NCBI GenBank assembly: GCA_009829735.1
Contig: CM020618.1
Span: forward strand, 38,788,894 to 38,852,893
From: Pyropia yezoensis
Lineage: Eukaryota; Rhodophyta; Bangiophyceae; Bangiales; Bangiaceae
DNA: 64,000 bases
Direction: 5' to 3'
Shown: one piece after another, positions 20,611 to 32,665 of the stretch
Position numbering within the stretch: the first letter of the stretch is position 1
How the letters are laid out: each line of letters opens with the position of its first letter
Position numbers and translations under genes: made by a program
The notes under the pieces: generated by a model
The model's database searches: none
Told to the model about the DNA's origin: nothing
Seen by the model: only the letters and a program-made list of their open reading frames with translations

Positions 20611-21906
20611 TTGCCGCCCCTCTTTGCCGCTAGATCCTCCGTTGGCGGTCGCCGCGGGTCGTCTCTGCTGTAGCGACCGCGTCCGCGGCGGCGGCAACGG
20701 CAGCGGCAGCGGCAGCGGAAGCGGCGCGTGGCCGCCGCCGCCGCTGTATCGTTGTGGAGAGCCAGTCACGCCTTCAAGCCGGGTGGAGGCGAAAACCTTG
20801 GACGAAGAAAGGGGCAGCAGGGGGTGGGGGGGGAGGATGCTCCTGGCGGCTGCGGCGTCGTCGGCCGCAGCCACCACGTCAGTGGCAGCGTGCCGACTTT
20901 GATGGCGGCGCCGTCGGCAACGTCCACGTTGTCACCGTCGCCGTCGTGGTTGGCGGGCGCCGCATGGATGGCCGCCACAGCCCCGGCGGCCCGCCGGTGG
21001 AGGGGAGGTCGCCTTCCTTAGTCGTAGGGTGGTCAACCCCGTCTGGTCGACACGAACGCAAGCCGCTGGACCCGCCGCCGCCAATCTTGGGTGATTGAGG
21101 GGGGGGGGGGGGGGGGAGGGGGGGGCCGTCGCGGCAGGTGAGGGCGGGGAATGGGGCTGGCAGAGACGGACGTGGCCCTTTAAGCGCCGCCCGCGCCGGC
21201 GGCCGGTGCGTGGTTCTGTTGTGCGCGGCAAGGGTGTCACGGACGGCCGCCGCGGGGACTGGGACGGAGCGGCGACGCGGCGACGGCGACCGCGTTCGCG
21301 CGCGTGGGGGTCTTTGGTCCAGTGGGTGGCGTCACGGGTGGCCGCCGCCTCCACCGAACCGGGCCGTGTATGCTTCCGGCGACCGTTAGGCGGCGCCGCT
21401 GCGCGTGTGGGACACGCCAACAGCGACCGTCTGCTCGAGGCGCACGCAGTCGCCGCCACCGCCTCAACAGCGACGACGACCGCAACGGGCGTCTGTGGGG
21501 ACACGGAGTGGGCGGGGGAGTAGGGGGCGGACTTGGGGGACCGCCCCACCCGCAAAAGCCGGCCAGTGCTGACGGCGGCGGCAGCCTCGGTAGAGGTGGC
21601 AGCGGCAGCGGCAGCGGGCACCCGGGGTCACACCGCACCCCCCCACCCCCCCCTTCCCAGAAGGGTGTGTGTGGTAACTGTGGGGTCTTTTTGTCGCGAC
21701 GGCACGCTCCCCGCCGCTGACCGGGCGCGCCCGCCACGCGGGTCGGACGGCGCCGCCGCCGGTGCCACCGTCGTCGCCGCCACCCCCCCCACCCTGGGCC
21801 GTCGCGGGAGCGGCGGTGCGGGCAGCGGCGGTTGCAGCCGCCGACACCATCCCGTGGGGGAGGGTTTCTCGGGTGACTGTGATCGCGTCGGGGAGCCGCT
21901 GCTGCT

Positions 21907-21956
<50 letters not shown>

Positions 21957-23202
21957 GGTGGCGGCGGCAGCTGCAGCGGCGGCAGCGGCGGCGGTGGCGG
22001 AAGCGGTGGCGGTAGCGACAATGGCGGCGGGTTCTCCCTACCGGCGGTGTGCCGCCACCACCGGCCACTGCTAAGCGGGTGGTCGCAGCCGCGATAGCGG
22101 CGGCAGCGGCGGTGGCCCGAGACGGCCGCGGCCGACGGCACCGGCGGCCGGTGGGAGCGTCGCCACGTGCGCGGCGCGGGCAGCCGCCGACGTCCGAGGC
22201 CGCGACGGGCACGGCCGCCGTGGCCGCCGTGGCCGTCAAGGCCGTGGCGGCCGCGACAGAAGCTGATGGAGTGGGGTGGGTGGCGGGGGTGACGGGAGGA
22301 AAGGGGCGGCGGCTATGGCAGCGCTGGTGCGGTGGCGGCAGCGGCTCCGGGAGGGGGGGAGGGCCCCTCCCCCTATCAGCTAGCCTTCTAGCTAGCTACC
22401 TAAATTTAGGGTGTGCGAGCGGGCACCCCGTCAGCAGCCAGACGCCCACTTTCCTGACGCGCTGACCAGTCACGGGCGTGTTGACTTGCGGGTCCCGTCG
22501 TTGGCTCGCCCGAGGCGGCCCCCCGCGCCGGCTTTGTCACCCAGAGGATGGCGCCCGCGGGTCCTCTGGGGGGGTCGGTCTGCCACCCGCGCGACCACCC
22601 AGATCTGGGCCCAGATGCAGGTCTGCAGAGACGTGGCCGCGGTCTTGTCCACGCCCAGTGCTATGCTTGCAGTACTGTAGCGGCGTGGCGGTCCATATGG
22701 ATGCGCAGGCCACGGCGCGGTGCGCCGTGCGCTGCGCCGTCGCCAGCGCATCATGCGCTGGCGACGGGATGTAGATGGCCCCTACCCCCACCCCTCCTCC
22801 CCAATGTTTTCAACGCGTCCCCCCCCCCCGCTCTTGCTGCCGGGCGCTGCGAAGGCGCTCCACCGGACAAGAGGGGCCGAAGACGTGGCTCTTTTTCCTC
22901 GCTCCGTCCGTCGCGGAAGTGGGGGCGCGGTACGGCCCCGTCCGAGACCCTCCCCCGCTGCCCGCCCCCCGTCCGTCCATCGTGCGGGTCGGGGCGTCCC
23001 CGCCCTGCGCGTGGCCGGCTTTGGCCGTCCGCGGCGGCGGCGCCGCGTCGTGGCACCCGCCCGGCTGCACGCCCGTCCTTCTCTTCCCGGCGGCCTCCCA
23101 TCTCCCCCCTTCTGACGCTGTCGATTGCCCCGACGGGTCCGCCGGGTCCCTTTTCTTTTCTTTTTTTTCCCCTCGCGCGTTTGTTCCCCGCTGACGGCCA
23201 TC
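20611..23202. other. GC-rich low-complexity region with G tracts
   Basis: Dominated by GGC/GCC repeats and G tracts (for example 21099-21124). Several Ala-, Gly- or Pro-rich frames overlap on both strands and change into one another at the homopolymers, as in the coiled-coil gene at 28.8-32.9 kb. A similar frame-disrupted low-complexity gene on the minus strand (about 22240 to 20135) is possible, but I cannot support one. The last 100 bases are the pyrimidine-rich leader of the next gene. Confidence 0.4.
21906..21968. repeat. GGC trinucleotide microsatellite
   Basis: About 20 consecutive GGC units, interrupted by two or three GGT units. Confidence 0.9.
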
Positions 23203-25413
23203 ATGTCTGGCACGAGCGGTCGAGCGATGCCGCCCTTGCCTCTGGGCTGGGCGCCGCGCGGGCATGCGGGTGGTGGTGGCCTCGGCGTCGGCTGGCCGCC
23301 GCGGCTGGCCCTGTCCGCTGCTGCCGCCATCTTGGCGCTCGCCGTCGCCGCCGCCGTCGCCGCCCGCGCCACGTCGGCAGAGGTGATCCCCTTCCCGGCG
23401 CCCCCCGACGGTGGGGATCCGGGGGGCGGTGGCGCCACCCCCCCCGCCCCCTTTGGGCGCTTTCACACCCTCCCCGGCCTCGGCTGCGACGTGCGGTCGC
23501 ACGGGGAGGGTACCCCCCCCGGCCAAAGCGATGCCATCCGGGTGCGGGCGTCGGGGAAGGATGCGCCAATGGTGGTGGTCCCCCGCGGGGACCGCACCTG
23601 CGCCACCCCCGTCACCGAGGCGGCCACGCTCGCAGCGCTGCGGGAGCCCACGTCGCACGATGGGAGGGGCGACTGCCCAGTCCTCCAAGATGCCTTCCGC
23701 GGCCCCCCCAGCGCGAACGGCGTGCAGCACGAGCCGCTGCTTGACGCAGACGATCCGCGCGGTGGCCTCCGCTATGAGCGGCACATCTTTCGGCTTCTAA
23801 CGCTGCTGCGTAACACCGCAGAGGGGGGCGTGCTGCGGATGACGGGAGCTTTTGATGTGGCTGCAGTCATTCGTGTCGGCAAGGGGCTGTGTAGCAGCAC
23901 CAATTGCTACGAGATGTATGCCGTGGACGCGGCGCGCACTCCGGTGGTGGGCGTCAACACGCCCGACCGCACGTGGGTGCCAGTCATCACCCTCCGGCAC
24001 CGCGACGGGGCGCCACCCGAGCTGGTCCCCGATGCGGATGAGGCCCTTCTCTCGCTTGGCCGTGCGGTGCAGGCGCAGCCGCAGCGGTTTCGCCAGCACC
24101 CCGAGTGGGGGAACGTCTCGCTAATCTTCGACCTGAGAGTGAATTCGTGGCCAGGGATCCTCCCAGACTCGCTGGTGATGAACTGGGTGGTGAACGCGCC
24201 GGCCTCGAAGAGGGACGCCGCCAACACGACGGGCTGGCTGCCGACCATTGCAAACACGCTATGTGCGCCGCCGGCGCGGTCCTTTGTGCGGGACCCGGAG
24301 CGGCTGTGCGGGGGTCTCCTGGAGCCGCTGCCCCCGGCGTTGGACGAGGCACCGAGCGGCCCGGTCGTGGATGGGGTGGCGTTGGCTACGGCAGCGCGAG
24401 CCTCGAGTGACGGTCGCTCTGTCACCTGGCACATCCGTTCGCATACCTTCCTCACGGAGCAGGACCTGCCGACCGACGCCACTCAGACCAGTGACCCGCC
24501 GACTCCACCCGGTACCGTAACCCGTGAACCTGTCCCGCCCGGTCCCTGGCAAAGTGACCCGCCGGATGACATGCTCCCCGAGGAGACACCCAGCCTCGAG
24601 CGCCCGTGCTGGCTGACGGGCCTTGGTGCTCGGGAAGTCAACCCAAACAGCCCTGATGAGGTGGCGCTCGCTGCTCGCATTGGTATTGAGCCCCGGCTGG
24701 TCCATCGCAGCGACGGTGGGGAGGCGCATTTCTGGCCAGGGAGCCGCTTGATGACAGGACATGAGCGCTGGTTGTCAGAGCGCTCCACCGTTTACGACCG
24801 GGGTCTCTTTGGGGTGGACCCCCCCGAGGACCCCTCGAGCACCTCTGACTTGGTGTTGGCAGTGGTGGTGGTGGTGCCCGAGCTTGTCGCCCTCGTCGTG
24901 ATGCTCATCAGCACACACACGTGGCGGTGGCGTGATGTGTGCGTACTCGGCTTCATCTTTTTGTCGGGCCTCATCTCCATTGCTGGGCTTATCTCGCTGG
25001 TGCGGCGGGAGGTGGCGGGTGACGCGTGGCGGGCGGCAGGGGTGCGGCATCAGCTCTTTGAGGATGACGTGGCGAATGGCTCCCGGTACGGGGCGCACCG
25101 CGCGATGCGCTTGGAGATGCTCGTCCTCATTGCGCGGCCGGGCTACCGCCCGGCAATGCTGACGCGGGTGGCCATCGCTGTGGGTGTTGTCTACGTTGCC
25201 TTTTCGGCCTTGGCCACCGCCACCGTTTGGGCCCTGAGGCGAAGGCGACGGCGGCACCCGTTGGGAAACGGCGCCGGGGGTGGCGGGGACGTCGAGGACG
25301 GCATCGTCGAAGACATCGACGGCGGCATCGATGCGGCGCGGGCGGGGGGCGCCGCCGCTGCCGCCCGCTGGTGGCGTCGCACCCGCCGGCGGGCGCGCGC
25401 GGCAAAGGCATAG
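23203..25413 (+). CDS. Membrane protein with large N-terminal lumenal or extracellular domain, unknown family
   Basis: 736 codons from the ATG at 23203. The open frame extends to 23125, but that part is a pyrimidine-rich leader. Residues about 36-55 form a hydrophobic signal or anchor segment. A domain of roughly 490 residues with several Cys and a Pro/Thr-rich linker follows. Near the C-terminus are three hydrophobic segments (about 549-571, 579-600 and 652-678). The protein ends in a basic patch of consecutive Arg and a Gly/Asp/Arg-rich cytoplasmic tail. The layout suggests a surface or endomembrane protein with a large exposed domain. I recognise no enzyme or receptor motif. Codon use matches neighbouring host genes and no break is visible. 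Confidence 0.7.
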   Translation: MSGTSGRAMPPLPLGWAPRGHAGGGGLGVGWPPRLALSAAAAILALAVAAAVAARATSAEVIPFPAPPDGGDPGGGGATPPAPFGRFHTLPGLGCDVRSHGEGTPPGQSDAIRVRASGKDAPMVVVPRGDRTCATPVTEAATLAALREPTSHDGRGDCPVLQDAFRGPPSANGVQHEPLLDADDPRGGLRYERHIFRLLTLLRNTAEGGVLRMTGAFDVAAVIRVGKGLCSSTNCYEMYAVDAARTPVVGVNTPDRTWVPVITLRHRDGAPPELVPDADEALLSLGRAVQAQPQRFRQHPEWGNVSLIFDLRVNSWPGILPDSLVMNWVVNAPASKRDAANTTGWLPTIANTLCAPPARSFVRDPERLCGGLLEPLPPALDEAPSGPVVDGVALATAARASSDGRSVTWHIRSHTFLTEQDLPTDATQTSDPPTPPGTVTREPVPPGPWQSDPPDDMLPEETPSLERPCWLTGLGAREVNPNSPDEVALAARIGIEPRLVHRSDGGEAHFWPGSRLMTGHERWLSERSTVYDRGLFGVDPPEDPSSTSDLVLAVVVVVPELVALVVMLISTHTWRWRDVCVLGFIFLSGLISIAGLISLVRREVAGDAWRAAGVRHQLFEDDVANGSRYGAHRAMRLEMLVLIARPGYRPAMLTRVAIAVGVVYVAFSALATATVWALRRRRRRHPLGNGAGGGGDVEDGIVEDIDGGIDAARAGGAAAAARWWRRTRRRARAAKA

Positions 25414-25560
25414 GGGCGGGCAGCGCCCGCATGGCTGTCCCGCCCCCCGCGCTGCCCCTCACCCCGCCGTTAACGTCGACGAAACTGGCGCGGCCAGAGT
25501 CCCTGTCTGCACGCCCGCCTGTGGCTTCTGGAGGTGGGCCTTCGGTTTGTCTTTGAGTGT

Positions 25561-25584
25561 GTACCTACCTATGTATGTAGGTAC
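25561..25584. other. Perfect palindrome after the membrane protein gene
   Basis: Arms GTACCTAC and GTAGGTAC surround an eight-base centre, 148 bases after the stop codon. The patch is AT-rich in GC-rich surroundings. It could fold in the 3' untranslated RNA and may take part in 3' end formation; this is inferred from place and shape only. Confidence 0.6.
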
Positions 25585-26971
25585 ATATGTAGAGGGATAG
25601 GGGCAGTGAGTGTTCGCCCAAGCAGGGCCGGTTCTATGCTCTTGTCCGACGCCCTCCCGGTGTAGCCCCGACGCCCTTCCAGTGGGGCGCCGCCCCCGCC
25701 GCACGCCACCGTCATCCCCCCCGCGGACGGCTCGCCCCGGTGCCTCCCGCGGCAGGGGTCCGTGCCTCCGCGCCGAGCTCCCACCACCGCGCGGCCGAGG
25801 ACCCTCGCCACAGGGACAGTCCACGAACACGTCCACACCGCCTCCTCCGCGGCGCGGCCTCTGCAAGGTGGCCCCCCTCACGGGCGGCGTCGGCAGGGAG
25901 CGGGCGTGCCAGTGCGGAAGACCCACTATATCTTAGTAGCAGCGGAGGGGGGAGAGGCTGTGGCACCCGGGGGCGGCGGCCAGGGGGTGAGAGGCGCCCT
26001 GGTGCGAGCCGCCACGACGGCAGCCGTGGCAGTGCCCAGCAAATGAGCGGGTTTGTGAGAAGGGGTAACGAGTGGCCGAGGTAGGGGACAGGGAAGGGCG
26101 GGATGGAGGGCTTGTCGGAAGATGAGAGACGAAACGCCGGCTCGGAACGCACCGTCGTTTCCCGTCACGCCCGCCCTACGCAATCGCCCCCCCAAGCACG
26201 GGAGCACCCCACCGCCCCTCCACCCCCCCCCGATCCCCCCCCCCCCCCCCCCCACCACCACATACACTACTTCCGTCGCCACCACCGCGCCTGCCGCCGG
26301 CGCTGTGGGCCGCACCGACACGATCACTGCCGTCTCACCACCGGCTCACCGCCGACCCATCGCCGACGGCCGGGTCGCGGCGGCCGAGCGCACTCACGTC
26401 CCCCCCCCCCCCCCCCCCCCATGTGCCCCCACCCCCTCCCCCCGCCCCCCGACCGTCGCAATCACCCCCACCTCTTCCGTCCCCGCTGCCGCCTCGTCGC
26501 CGCCTATGTGCACCCGCGCGGCCCAAGGACAACGTGCGCACGAGCCCCCACGTCAGCGCGTGAAGGCAACGTGGCGGCCGCGGCGGGGGGGGCGGGGGGG
26601 TGGCTACGACACGGCCGATGACACCCCTGCTGCTGCGATCTCTGCCGACAGCGGCGACGCGGCGGCCGCGGCCGATGGCGGCCAGCTATGCGGTCGACTG
26701 TGGCCGACGGCGGCCTTCCCCCCCCCACCATCCCCCCCCCTCGTCGGCCAATGCTATGGCAGCACGGTCTGCAACTCCGCGCCGCGAGGACGCCGGGCGC
26801 CGACTCGACGGCGACGGCGCAGCCGCGTGGGCCTCGCCGTGGCCAATGACAATGCGAGCGTGACGTCGTTGGCAGGGGGGGGGGTGGGGCGGCGCGGCTG
26901 CGCTTGGGCGGTGGCCGGGCATCCCGGGCTACGCGCTGCTCGCGACGTCCGGGGACGGTGGTGGAGGCGGC

Positions 26972-27004
<33 letters not shown>

Positions 27005-28153
27005 TCCCCTGTCATTGGCGCTTCCCCCGACCACGAGCTGAGCGCTTTGCCGGCGTGGGAGCGGGGGCAGCCGGCGACGGCAGCGGCGGCCGCTTCGGCA
27101 GGCACGTGCCCCTTGATCGCGCTGACGTTGATGCCCTCCCACTACGCCGAGGCGACTGCGCTCGTCCGCCGTGGCGGACGCAACCGCAGGGGCTGGCGCG
27201 ACGGCCGCGCTCGCGGCACGCACAAAGGTTGCTCACCTTCGCCCCTTGCTGAGCCACTCGTTGATGGCAGTGGCGGCGGCGGCGGCGACGGCGGCGGCAA
27301 CAACGGCGGCAGTGGCAATGGTGCCGGGATGAGGAGCGATGGGCGGGGGCGCGTGGGGAGGCGTCCCGCCGGCGTAGGCGACGGGAGTGCCGCTCGCATC
27401 GCAACACAGTATTGCTGAGGCTGCGTTGGCCAGGCATGTGGGGGGGGGGTGGAGGGGAGCGCGGGTGGCTCGGGTGGCAGCGCCGCCGGCTCAGCTGCTG
27501 CGGCTGCCGTGCGGCACCTGTTGATGGTGTGGGGGGCGGCGGCTGACGCGGAGCTCGCCGCGACGACCGCGTTTCATGGCCGCGGCGGCTGCCAGTATCT
27601 CCCTCCCCCCCCCCCCCCCCCCCGCCCCGCGGTGACCGCCGCGGCACTCTCCCGCCCCACCCCCCGCCCCCCCTCCCCGTCGCAGAGGCCGTCGGCGATG
27701 CGTCCCTGTCGTCCCGCCTCGTCTTTGCTATCCAAGAGCCGCCGCGGCGGCCGGCCTCGCCGCCACCGTGGCCGACTGCAAGGCGCGCCTGCAATAGGCA
27801 TGCGACGCTCTTCCCATGCTGCCGTCGCCGACGCGGTGCGCGACCGCGTCGTGACCGCGGCCGCAGCGGTGCGGCCGCGTCTGCGCGAGTGGGGTGGGTC
27901 ACGTCGTCGGCCACAGCGGCCGCGGCGAATGCAGCCAGACACGCCCCCAGCCGATCGGCACCGGGGAAGTCCTCAGACAGGGGGGGGGAAAAGCACCCCC
28001 CGTTCGCGGGGCAGAAGCAGCCTCAGCAACCGACAACGGGGGGGGAGGGGGAGGGGCGGGAGGGGGATAAGGTACCGCGCCGAGTCACACCGAGTACGTC
28101 CAAGAGTCATCAGGTTTTAGAGTATATATTGACCACGATGTCTCGCTTCTCGA
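25585..28153. other. Long GC-rich region without supported gene, before tRNA-Gly
   Basis: Contains C tracts near 26236-26250, 26400-26420 and 27606-27623 and GGC repeats near 26960-27005. All long frames are low complexity (Arg/Pro/Ala) and overlap frames of equal quality on the other strand. No domain is recognised. Confidence 0.45.
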
Positions 28154-28224
28154 GCACCTTTGGTCTAGTGGTAGAATACGTGCTTGCCACGCACGAGACC
28201 CGGGTTCGATTCCCGGAAGGCGCA
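28154..28224 (+). tRNA. tRNA-Gly, anticodon GCC
   Basis: 71 bases fold as a tRNA. The acceptor arms are GCACCTT and AAGGCGC, the D arm matches the usual eukaryotic tRNA-Gly (GGTCTAGTGGTAGAAT), the anticodon stem is CGTGC/GCACG around TTGCCAC (anticodon GCC), and the T arm is CCGGG-TTCGATT-CCCGG. Both internal polymerase III promoter boxes are canonical (TGGTCTAGTGG and GGTTCGATTCC). There is no intron and no encoded CCA. One oddity: acceptor positions 3 and 70 are A and C and do not pair. Confidence 0.93.
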
Positions 28225-28231
28225 TAAGTAA

Positions 28232-28239
28232 TTTTTTTT
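28232..28239 (+). terminator. Polymerase III terminator of tRNA-Gly
   Basis: A run of eight T begins seven bases after the tRNA, the standard stop signal for RNA polymerase III. Confidence 0.9.
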
Positions 28240-28775
28240 CTTTCCGCGATCCATTCTCAGCGACTTCGTGAGCAAACTGTGCATTTCCATTGAACAGAAA
28301 AATGGCCAGCAGCGGTCTGATCGCATCGAATAGATACAGTCCTTCTCACTGTTTAATATTTACCTCTGATTAATATCTAGTGTGACATCCAAGAGTTGAG
28401 CGACCTTGTCCTTGGCGTATGTACTGCACCGTCCGCCCCTTCGCCCCCCACCGCAGGCGTAAACCCGTCGCGTACCTGTCCAGTATCTATCGTACGGCCG
28501 CGGCAGACGAGGGGAAGAGCGCATGGGGCACCCGCACGCCTTGTGGCGATGCCTCCACTCTCGTTTCTTCTGTTTTCTTACACCCCGCCCGCCCCTAGCT
28601 CCCGCGTCTGGCGACCCCGCGCTGCGGCAGCAGCAGGGGCGACGAGCACGCACAAGCGCATTGGTCAACAGCCTACCGATAGGATGTGGCGGGCAGGTGG
28701 CGCGTGGCCACAGACGACGCCACCCCCCCCACCCCGCTGAGGTGCGGGAGGGGGGCGCCGCCACCCCCCCCCACC
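28240..28775. other. Intergenic; AT-rich island then GC-rich
   Basis: 28240-28400 is an AT-richer patch in the tRNA flank. The rest is ordinary GC-rich sequence with a 139-codon minus-strand frame (28360-28779) of no recognised type. Confidence 0.45.
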
Positions 28776-31700
28776 TCAAGCGCCCCCCTGCCGCGGCGGC
28801 GACAGCGCCGCGCCGCTCGCCGTCGGTGGCGGGCCACCAGCCCCCGCGACCACCGGGACAGCGGCGGCGGCGGCGGCGGTGGTTGTCCCGACGGCGGCGG
28901 CGGCGGCGGCAGCGGCGGCAGCGGCGGGTGCCGCCACCGTCGCCCCCTCCCCCGCCGGCGCGTCGCGGCAGTAGGCGCTTAGGACGCGGGTGAGGGCGGC
29001 GACGGGACCGCCCGCGGGCCTGCTCTCCCCCCCCGCCTCCCCCCCAGCCTCCCCCCCAGCCTCCCCAGCCGTCGAGGCCGCCGCCAGCGACGGGCGTGGC
29101 GGCGGCGGCGGCGACAACGCGGCAGCGGCGTCGCGACTACCGCCGCCGCTGCCTCCGCCGCCGCTGCCGCTGCCGCCGGCGCCGCCGCCGCCGCCGTCGT
29201 CTGCGCCACCAAAACCATTGGTAGCAGGTGGCGGGCGGGGGGGGGAGGGCGTGGTCGCCGCGCCGGCAGCTGCCGCCGCCGGTGCAGCGGCGGCCGGCTG
29301 TCGCGCGTCCCCTCCCCCCCTCCTCGACGCACCGGGAGCCACCATCGCTGCCACGCCGCTGTCGCCGCCACCGCGGCTACTGACGCGGTAGATGCCCGCG
29401 GCGAGGCAGGCGGCCTCCCCGCCCCCCCCCAGCCCGCTCACCACCACATCCCCGCCCACCGCCGCCGCCTCGGCCACCGCGGCGGCGGCGGCGGCACGAG
29501 TGGCGTCTTCCCCCCCCCCCCCCCCCGCCGCCGCCGCCTCCCCCCCCCCCCCCCAAACGCGCGCACGCGCACAAAGGTGTCGGCGCCGGGGGCGCCCCCC
29601 CCCCACCCCCCCCCCGCGTCGGCCGCGGCGGCGGCGGCCGCCGCGTACGCCGGCACCCGCTCCCGCAGCACCGCGTCGAGGAGCTCATTGTTCTCCGCCA
29701 CCCGGGCGGCGGTGAAGGAGCGCATGGCCAGGCACACCTGCTTGGTGATGGTCGACACCTGCGACCGGACGCCCGCCTCGACGCCCGCCTGCCCGCGGAG
29801 CAGCCGCTCGACGAGCCGCTTGAGGGGGGGGATGGCCGCCGACGCGGCCGCCGCGGTCGCCGCCGCGTCCGCCACGGCCGCCGACAGGGCGGCGGTACGG
29901 CCGTCGACCGCCCGCACCGCCGCGGCGGCCGCCGCGTCGGCAGTCGCGGCGGCCGACGCGGCGGCGAGCGCGTCGACGGGGGGGGGGGGGGGGCGCCAGC
30001 CAGTGCGGCGGCGGCGGCGGCGGCGGCGGGAAGCGGGGGGCTGGGGGGGGGGTGACCTGACCTGCCGGTAGAGAGGGGAGGGGGCGGGGACCCACCGCGG
30101 GTCGCACTGCCGGCCGCGTCGGCGGCCGCGCCCGCTGCCGGCGCCGCGCCACGCGCCGCCACCGCCCGGTCGGCGGCGGTGGCCGCGGCGGCCGCCGCGG
30201 CGGCCGCCGCCGCCGCCGCCGCCCGGTGGGCCACCCCCGCCGCCGCCCCGGCGGCGGCCGCGTCGCGGCCCGACGCCCCCACCGCCGCCGCGACGGTCGC
30301 CGCGCCGCCGTCGACGGCGGACGCGGCGGCGGTCGCCGCGGCGGCGCCCGCCCCCGCGCGGCCCGCGGCGTCGGCCGCGGCGTCGGCGGCGGCCGCCGCC
30401 GACCGGGCGGCGGTCGCCGCGGCGGCGGCCGCCGCGTCGGCGGTGGCCGCCGCCTTGGCGGCCCCCGCCCCCGCGGCGGTTGCCGACGCGGCCGCAGCCG
30501 CCGCCTTGCCCCCCGCCCCCGCCGCCGTCCGCGCGGCGGCGGCGGCGGCCTTGCTCGCCTTGCCCGCCGCCCCGTCGGCGGCCGCCGCCGCACCCGCCGC
30601 GGCGGCCGCCGACGCGCCGGCGGCGGTGCCCGCCGCGTCCGCCCGGTCGGCGGCGGCGGTCGACGCGGCGGCCGCCGCGGCGACCGCCGACGCTGCCGTG
30701 TCGCCCGCGGCGGCGCGGTCGCCGGCCGCCGCCGCCGAGGCGGCGGCGGCGGTCGCCGCCGTCGACGCTGCCGCTCGGTCGGCGGCGGCCCCGCCGGCCG
30801 CCGTCGTCGCCGCGTCGGCCGCCGAACCCGCGGTGGTGGCGGCGGCGGCGGCGCCGTCGCGGCCGGCCGCCGCGTCGGCGGCGGCGGCGCCTGCCGCTGC
30901 TGCCGCCGCCTCAGCAGCCGCCACCGCCGCGCGCAGCCGGCCGTCGCCGCCGCCGCCGTCGTTGTCGACCCCAGCGACGGGGTTCCCCTCGGGCGGCATC
31001 ACGGCTGCCGATGCGGAATGCCCCGCGGGCGGCCCCCCCCCCTTCCCCCCCCCACCCCCCCCCACGACGGCACACTCGAGCCGCCGCAGGCGCGCGTCGA
31101 CCCCCCCCACCCACCCCCACAGCCACCCCCCCTCCCCCCCACCGACGATGCCAGCCGGGCGGTCGCCGCCTCGAGCCGCTCCACCCGCCCGCCCACCGAC
31201 GCGACCGCCCAGCGGGCCGCGTCGGCGGCGGCCGCCGCCGTCGACTGCGCGTCGGCCGCCACAACGGCCGTTTCCGCAACGGAGCTGCTGACGGCGGCAA
31301 ATGCCGCCTCCAGCCGCCGCAGCGTTCGCGACGCGGACCGGGCGGTGGGCGAGGGGGGGGGCGCCGCCACCAGGCCAGACGTCGAGGGGGAGGGTGGGGG
31401 GGGGGGGCGGCGGCGGAGGGGGCACGCCCCCGCGCGACGGTCGGCCGGGGCGTGCGGGGCGGCCGCGGGGAGCCGCCGCCGTCGCCGCTGCCGCCGTCGC
31501 CGTCGCCGCTGCCGCCGTCGCCGCCGCCGCTGCCGCTGCCGCGGCCGTCCCTGCTCCCCTCCCCCCTCCCCACCCGGGCGGTAGGCACCGGCGACGGCGG
31601 CGTCGTGGCCGTCGGGGAGGGCGGGAAGGAGGGAACCGGCGACGGGGGGGAGGGGGTGGCGGTACCCCCTCGGACGCCCGCCCCCCCGCCACCACCGCCG

Positions 31701-32605
31701 CCCATGCCAGCGGCGGGGGGTCCTTCGCTCCCCACGGGCCCCCCCCCTCGTGGGGGGGGGGCGCCGCCGCCGCCCACACCAGGCGGCGCCACGGGCGGCC
31801 GTGACGTGACCGTCGTGGCGGGGGAGGAGGAGGGCGGCAGCCCGCCGCCGCCGCCGCCACCCCCACCGCGGCCCCCACCCCCAACCCCGGCGCCGCCACT
31901 GTCGCCAATGCCATTGCCCACAGGGCCACCGCCGGCGCGAGCCGCCGACAGCGCCGCAACGGCCGCGCGGAGGGACACCACCTCGGCGGCCAGGTCGTCG
32001 AGGCGGGCGGCGATAGCACCGCCACCGCCGCTGCCGCCGCCACCTCCTCGGCCGCCGCCGCCGTCGCCGCCATCACCAACCTCCCCTGACACACCAGCCG
32101 ACGGGGCGCGGGGGGCACCCGCCGTTGGGTGCGCTGCCCCCCCCCCCCCCCCCCCCCCCCCCGGCCGCCGCCGCCGCCCCCGCTGCGCGTGCAACGGCAG
32201 CGTCGACCATGCGGCAAAGGGCGGCGGCGAGCTCCTCCGCCCCCCCCCCAGTCCCCCCCGCAGACGGGGAGCCCCCCCCCCCCACGCCGCCGCCGCCGCC
32301 CCCCCCACCGCCGACGGTGACAGGGGCGGCGGGGACAGCGGCGGCGGCGGCGGCGGCGCGCCCGCAGGCCACCCCGTCGACCGCGGCGGCAGTGGCCGCG
32401 ACGACGTCGACGATGACGGCGGCGGCGGCGGCGGCGGCAGTGGTCGTGAGGACGGCCGCGGGGACAGTGGCGGCGACGGGGGAGCCCCGCGGGCGGGCGC
32501 CGCCGCGGCGGCACGCACCGCGGCGGCGCTGACGTAGCTGGGGGACCAGATGGTGTCACACCCCGCGCGGGGCCCAAACGGCAGGTACACCCCCCCCGGC
32601 CGGCC

Positions 32606-32665
<60 letters not shown>

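Noticed and set aside
20135..22240. Possible minus-strand low-complexity gene
   Set aside because: Some segments look protein-like, but no continuous frame, start or domain can be supported.
22548..23744. 398-codon plus-strand frame before the membrane protein
   Set aside because: Arg/Pro-rich, overlaps the supported gene in another frame.
26122..27252. 376-codon plus-strand frame
   Set aside because: Pro/Arg/Ala low complexity driven by C tracts; overlaps equally long frames on the other strand.
30179..32537. Long plus-strand Ala/Arg/Pro frames opposite the coiled-coil gene
   Set aside because: Reverse-complement shadows of GCC/GGC repeats; the minus strand has helix-like segments and a plausible start.
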